This document shows positions 6,545 to 9,036 of a stretch of 9,036 bases of DNA, one piece after another. This stretch comes from CAIOSQ01 sp044359885 (GTDB taxonomy: Bacteria > Pseudomonadota > Alphaproteobacteria > CACIAM-22H2). The position numbers were made by a program, and so were the translations under genes. The stretch is from contig JBIKLI010000175.1 of the NCBI GenBank assembly GCA_044359885.1, positions 1 through 9,036 of the forward strand, in the 5' to 3' direction. The notes beneath the pieces are model-generated. The model saw nothing but the letters and a program-made list of their open reading frames with translations, had not been told where the DNA came from and ran no database searches. Each line of letters begins with the position of its first letter. Within the stretch, counting starts at the first letter, position 1.

Positions 6545-7597
6545 TCAGCTCGCGAAGACGCGGTCGAAGCGCTCGACGATCTGCCCGCGCACCGGGGCGA
6601 TCTTGCCCCAGTCGACGGTCTGCAGCCGCGCCACCTCCTCCGGCGTCGACGGCGTGTAGGGCCGCGCCGCCTGGGGGATGGCCACGCCCTTCACGGTCGG
6701 GCCGAAGAAATACGGCGCGTTGGCTGCGTATTGCTGGTACTCGGCCGACAGGATGCCGTCCATCCACGCATAGACGAGGTCGGAATGGCGCGTGTTGTTG
6801 ATCTCGGACATGAAGGAGATGATCGCGACCGGACCGGGCGCAGGCTGAACGAACTTGATCGGCAGCCCCTTGCCCGCCGAGCCGGCGGCGTCGTTGTTCC
6901 AGATCGGCGCCAGCGCGATCTCCTCGCGCTCCAGCATCTGGATGAGCTGGGTGGGCGAACGTCCGATCACCGGCTTGAGTTCCTGCAGCTTGGTCCAGGC
7001 GGGCTCGAGATTGTCCTCGGAACCGCCGAAGATCTTGGCCACGATCGCAAGCACGCCAAGGCCAAGGTTCGACGCCGCGCGCGGAATGCCGACCTTGCCC
7101 GCGTATTCGGGCTTCCACATGTCGGCCCAGCTGGCGGGCGGGGTCTTCAGCATCTTCTCGTTGTAGGCGATGCCGATCAGCGAGTAGCTGGCGGGAACCC
7201 CGAAGCCACCCGACTTGGCGACGAATTCCGGGGTCAGATTGCCGTAGTTCTTCAGCCGCGCCGGCTCGATCCGCTTGATGTAGCCGTCGCGCTGCGCGAT
7301 GAGGTGCGGCGGCTCGCCGTTGGGCATCGCATCGAACGGCGAGAAACCCTGGGCCGCCTTGATCGAGGCCACGATGTCCTGGCTCTCGCTCGGCACCAGA
7401 CGGATCCGCAGGCCCGGGACGCTCTGCTCCATGCGCCGCGCCAGCCATTGATGCGGCTCCTGCAACTGGCCGGCGAAACTGACGATCACCAGCTCGCGCG
7501 CGCCCTGGGCGCGCACCAGACCGGGCGCCGCGACGAGTGCGGCTCCAGCGGCGAGGCCGCGCGCGAAGCTGCGGCGGCCGGTCCTGATCATGGTCAT
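6545..7597 (-). CDS. Periplasmic solute-binding protein 2 (tandem paralog)
   Basis: Second PotD-like solute-binding protein, 350 aa. The N-terminus has a Tat-like signal (GRRSFARG at residues 7-14, then an Ala-rich hydrophobic segment, likely cleavage near VRA-Q at residue 30). The mature part again starts ARELVIV and aligns with binding protein 1 almost without gaps at roughly 60% identity. Shared blocks include SQDIVA, FDAMPN, EPPH, SWAD, SNLGL, MLEREEIA and ARPYTPSTP. The start at 7597 is supported by AGGAG 7 bases upstream; the next ATG at 7591 would be 13 bases away. The operon encodes only one permease pair and one ATPase, so both binding proteins probably dock on the same translocator and widen its ligand range. 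The two are clearly diverged, so this is not a very recent duplication. Which ligand each one prefers cannot be read from the sequence. Confidence 0.93.
   Translation of the reverse strand: MTMIRTGRRSFARGLAAGAALVAAPGLVRAQGARELVIVSFAGQLQEPHQWLARRMEQSVPGLRIRLVPSESQDIVASIKAAQGFSPFDAMPNGEPPHLIAQRDGYIKRIEPARLKNYGNLTPEFVAKSGGFGVPASYSLIGIAYNEKMLKTPPASWADMWKPEYAGKVGIPRAASNLGLGVLAIVAKIFGGSEDNLEPAWTKLQELKPVIGRSPTQLIQMLEREEIALAPIWNNDAAGSAGKGLPIKFVQPAPGPVAIISFMSEINNTRHSDLVYAWMDGILSAEYQQYAANAPYFFGPTVKGVAIPQAARPYTPSTPEEVARLQTVDWGKIAPVRGQIVERFDRVFAS
6554..6579. repeat. 26-bp exact direct repeat, copy 1 (3' end of binding protein 2)
   Basis: Identical to 7631-7656. Both copies encode the shared C-terminal ERFDRVF of the tandem binding proteins. 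It is a remnant of the gene duplication kept by protein conservation and could allow recombination between the two genes. Confidence 0.8.
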
Positions 7598-7604
7598 GTC
7601 GGAT

Positions 7605-7609
7605 CTCCT
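7605..7609 (-). promoter_or_regulatory. Ribosome binding site of binding protein 2
   Basis: AGGAG on the minus strand in the 24-base gap between the two binding-protein genes, 7 bases before the ATG at 7597. It selects that ATG over the one at 7591. Confidence 0.7.
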
Positions 7610-7621
7610 GTGCGATGGGGG

Positions 7622-8662
7622 TCAGAGAGAGAAGACGCGGTCGAAGCGCTCGACGAGCCCGCCGCGCTGCGGCGCGATCGCCGGCCAGTCGATGGTCTGC
7701 AGCGCCAGCACCTCGGCCGGCGTCGAAGGCGTGTAGGGCCTGGCTGCATCGGGCACGGCGACCCCGCGCACGGTCGGGCCGAAGAAGAAAGGCGAAGCCG
7801 CGGCACGGGCCTGGTATTCGGCCGACAGGATGCCGTCCAGCCACTCGTTCACCAGGTCGGGGTGGCGCGAATTGGCGATGCCCGACATGAAGGAGATGAT
7901 CGCGATCGCGCCGGGCTTGGGCATCACGAAGCGGATCGGCAGGCCCTTTTCGGCGGCCGAGGCGGTGTTGTTGTTCCACAGCGGCGCGATCGCGATCTCC
8001 TCGCGCTCCAGCATCTGGGTCAGAATGGCGGGCGAGCGCGCCGCCTTGGCGTCGAGTTCGCGCAGCTTTTCCCAGCCGGGCTCGAGCGCCTTCTCGGAAC
8101 CTCCGAATGTCTTGGCCGCGATCGCCAGCGTGGCGAGGCCGAGGTTCGACGAGGTGCGCGCGATGCCGATCTTGCCGCGGAACTCGGGCTTCCAGAGATC
8201 GGCCCAGGACTCCGGCGGATTGCGGATCATCTGCGTGTTGTAGGCGATGCCGACCAGGGAATAGGTCGCCGGGACGCCATAGCCCTGGCTCTTGGCCAGC
8301 AGGTCCGGGAACACCGAGCCGAGATTGCGCAACGCGCCGTCGTTGCGCTTCGCGATGTAGCCCTCGGCCATGGCGGTGATGTGCGGCGGCTCGTCGTTGG
8401 GCATGGCGTCGAAGGCGGACTGGCCCTGCGCGGCCTTGATCTGCGCGACGATGTCCTGGCTGTCCGACGGCACCAGACGCACGCGCAGGCCCGGGTGCCG
8501 GCGCTCCATCTGGTCGCCGAGCCACCGATGCGGCTCCGACAGGCGGCCGGGATAGGTGACGATCACCAGTTCGCGCGCGGTCTGCGCGCGCAGGATGCCT
8601 GGGGCGGCGACGGCGCCGGCGGCGAAGCCGGCGAGTGTCGAGCGTCGGGAGATTCGGGTCAT
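7622..8662 (-). CDS. Periplasmic solute-binding protein 1 of a Pot-type ABC importer
   Basis: Extracellular solute-binding protein (family 1 / PotD-like), 346 aa, the expected size. It should capture the substrate in the periplasm and hand it to the permease pair encoded downstream. The N-terminus carries a Tat-like signal: SRR at residues 5-7, a hydrophobic Ala/Gly-rich stretch, and likely cleavage near LRA-Q (residue 26). The mature part starts with ARELVIV and has family-like stretches such as GVPATYSLVGIAYN, LEREEIAIAPLWNN and ILSAEYQ. The start at 8662 was chosen because GGAG lies 6 bases upstream (8669-8672) and the signal peptide begins there; in-frame ATGs at 8674 and 8788 would add an unlikely leader. 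It is the first gene of the operon, followed after 24 bases by a close paralog. By hand alignment the two are about 60% identical with almost no gaps. The ligand is unknown; the neighbouring kinases and SIS proteins suggest a sugar-amine conjugate rather than a polyamine. Confidence 0.93.
   Translation of the reverse strand: MTRISRRSTLAGFAAGAVAAPGILRAQTARELVIVTYPGRLSEPHRWLGDQMERRHPGLRVRLVPSDSQDIVAQIKAAQGQSAFDAMPNDEPPHITAMAEGYIAKRNDGALRNLGSVFPDLLAKSQGYGVPATYSLVGIAYNTQMIRNPPESWADLWKPEFRGKIGIARTSSNLGLATLAIAAKTFGGSEKALEPGWEKLRELDAKAARSPAILTQMLEREEIAIAPLWNNNTASAAEKGLPIRFVMPKPGAIAIISFMSGIANSRHPDLVNEWLDGILSAEYQARAAASPFFFGPTVRGVAVPDAARPYTPSTPAEVLALQTIDWPAIAPQRGGLVERFDRVFSL
7631..7656. repeat. 26-bp exact direct repeat, copy 2 (3' end of binding protein 1)
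   Basis: Second copy of the repeat at 6554-6579, at the same place in the paralogous gene. Recombination between the copies would remove about 1.08 kb and leave a single binding-protein gene. Confidence 0.8.
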
Positions 8663-8668
8663 CGGTGT

Positions 8669-8672
8669 CTCC
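8669..8672 (-). promoter_or_regulatory. Ribosome binding site of binding protein 1
   Basis: GGAG on the minus strand, 6 bases before the ATG at 8662. It decides in favour of this start over the upstream in-frame ATGs. Confidence 0.6.
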
Positions 8673-8712
8673 ATTGCGGGTCGGTGGAGCCGGGACGCCG
8701 GGGCGTCCGGGA

Positions 8713-8725
8713 AGACGTTGCGTCT
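8713..8725. repeat. Short inverted repeat, possible operator
   Basis: Perfect 5-3-5 inverted repeat (AGACG, TTG spacer, CGTCT), centred 57 bases before the first start codon. The size and place would suit a repressor half-site pair, but it is short enough to arise by chance in GC-rich DNA, and a second imperfect repeat (GGACGC...GCGTCC) sits next to it at 8693-8708. Confidence 0.25.
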
Positions 8726-8778
8726 GGGATGAAGATGTGCGGCCACGCCCGCCGGGCGCGGGCGCGGAAGACGCGACG

Positions 8779-8801
8779 GGACCGGCACGAAAGGCCGGTC
8801 C
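8779..8801. repeat. 8-bp stem inverted repeat (hairpin)
   Basis: GGACCGGC and GCCGGTCC arms (8779-8786 and 8794-8801) around a 7-base loop. It is a stable hairpin but has no T-run on either side, so it is not a classical intrinsic terminator. It may lie in the 5' leader of the operon or mark the end of a gene lying to the right. Confidence 0.4.
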
Positions 8802-9036
8802 AGGTCTCAGAAGCGGGAACTTCGTCCGGCTGCCAGCATCGCGACGAAAGCGCGCGACGAGCGCGAGCGGCTGCGCCAGGCGGCACGGCCGCGCAGCCGC
8901 CGCCCGGAGGCGGGGCGCAGCTTTCGGCTCGACTTCCAGGTCGCGCTGGCCATAAGGAATCTTCCCATGTCCACCGGGCGATCCGCAAGACCGGAGCGCG
9001 CCCGATCTTGCCTTGAAAACAGGCAGCGGAGGCCCA

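Larger units (their letters stand above)
8663..9036. other. Leader / intergenic region upstream of the operon
   Basis: 374 bases with no convincing gene. It holds the ribosome binding site of the first gene and two inverted repeats. A better sigma-70 promoter than chance could not be identified on the minus strand, so the operon promoter may be here in a non-consensus form or lie beyond the right edge. Short frames open to the right edge exist on both strands (plus strand from ATG 8967, preceded by AAGGA; minus strand ending at 8807), but their codons lack the strong third-position G/C bias of the operon genes. The plus-strand frame could be the start of a divergent regulator, but only 23 codons are visible. 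Confidence 0.5.

Noticed and set aside
6381..8525. Long minus-strand frame of 714 codons overlapping both binding-protein genes
   Set aside because: It is an out-of-frame shadow; the two in-frame binding proteins have signal peptides, ribosome binding sites and mutual homology.
6545..8662. Frameshifted or broken binding-protein copy
   Set aside because: Both copies are full length, keep the reading frame, signal peptide and C-terminus, and align nearly without gaps, so neither looks like a pseudogene.
8779..8801. Intrinsic terminator
   Set aside because: The stem is good but no T-run follows on either strand, so it is reported only as an inverted repeat.
5534..9016. Very long plus-strand open frame (1160 codons) antisense to the binding proteins and SIS 1
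   Set aside because: It mirrors the codon structure of the minus-strand genes. The product is rich in Arg, Gly, Asp and His with no recognisable domain, as expected for an antisense frame in high-GC DNA where stop codons are rare.
8967..9036. Divergent plus-strand gene start at ATG 8967
   Set aside because: Only 23 codons are visible, they show atypical codon use and no recognisable motif; kept as a possibility but not called as a gene.

Overview
The window is about 9 kb of very GC-rich DNA with the strong third-position G/C bias of a high-GC proteobacterium. I would guess an alphaproteobacterium (rhizobial, Rhodospirillales or Acetobacteraceae type), but nothing here fixes the genus. All nine genes lie on the minus strand and form one tightly packed operon running from about 8660 down to the left edge. 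Gaps between genes are never more than 24 bases, and several junctions overlap by 4 bases (ATGA or GTGA). No RNA gene, CRISPR array, insertion sequence or classical terminator was seen.

In transcription order (high to low coordinates) the genes are: two tandem paralogous periplasmic solute-binding proteins with Tat-like signals (8662-7622 and 7597-6545); a SIS-domain sugar-phosphate isomerase/deglycase-like protein (6541-5459); a PfkB-family sugar kinase (5454-4582); the ATPase (4585-3539) and two permeases (3549-2638 and 2641-1832) of a spermidine/putrescine (Pot)-type ABC importer; a second, divergent SIS protein (1821-694); and a second PfkB kinase (697 to beyond the left edge). The 374 bases upstream of the first gene (8663-9036) hold two small inverted repeats and no convincing gene; the operon promoter should lie there or further right.

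The layout is one transporter core, two binding proteins, and two SIS-kinase pairs placed on either side of the core. A SIS deglycase plus a PfkB kinase next to an importer is the logic of fructosamine (Amadori compound) catabolism, as in the frl system: the conjugate is taken up, phosphorylated by the PfkB enzyme, then split by the SIS enzyme into a sugar phosphate and an amine or amino acid. Pot-type importers also carry opines of the mannopine class in Agrobacterium. The best inference is therefore an uptake and catabolic operon for one or more sugar-amine conjugates or a related aminated sugar. The doubling of binding protein, SIS enzyme and kinase suggests two related substrates, a two-step breakdown, or hetero-oligomeric enzymes. 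The substrate is not determined by the sequence.
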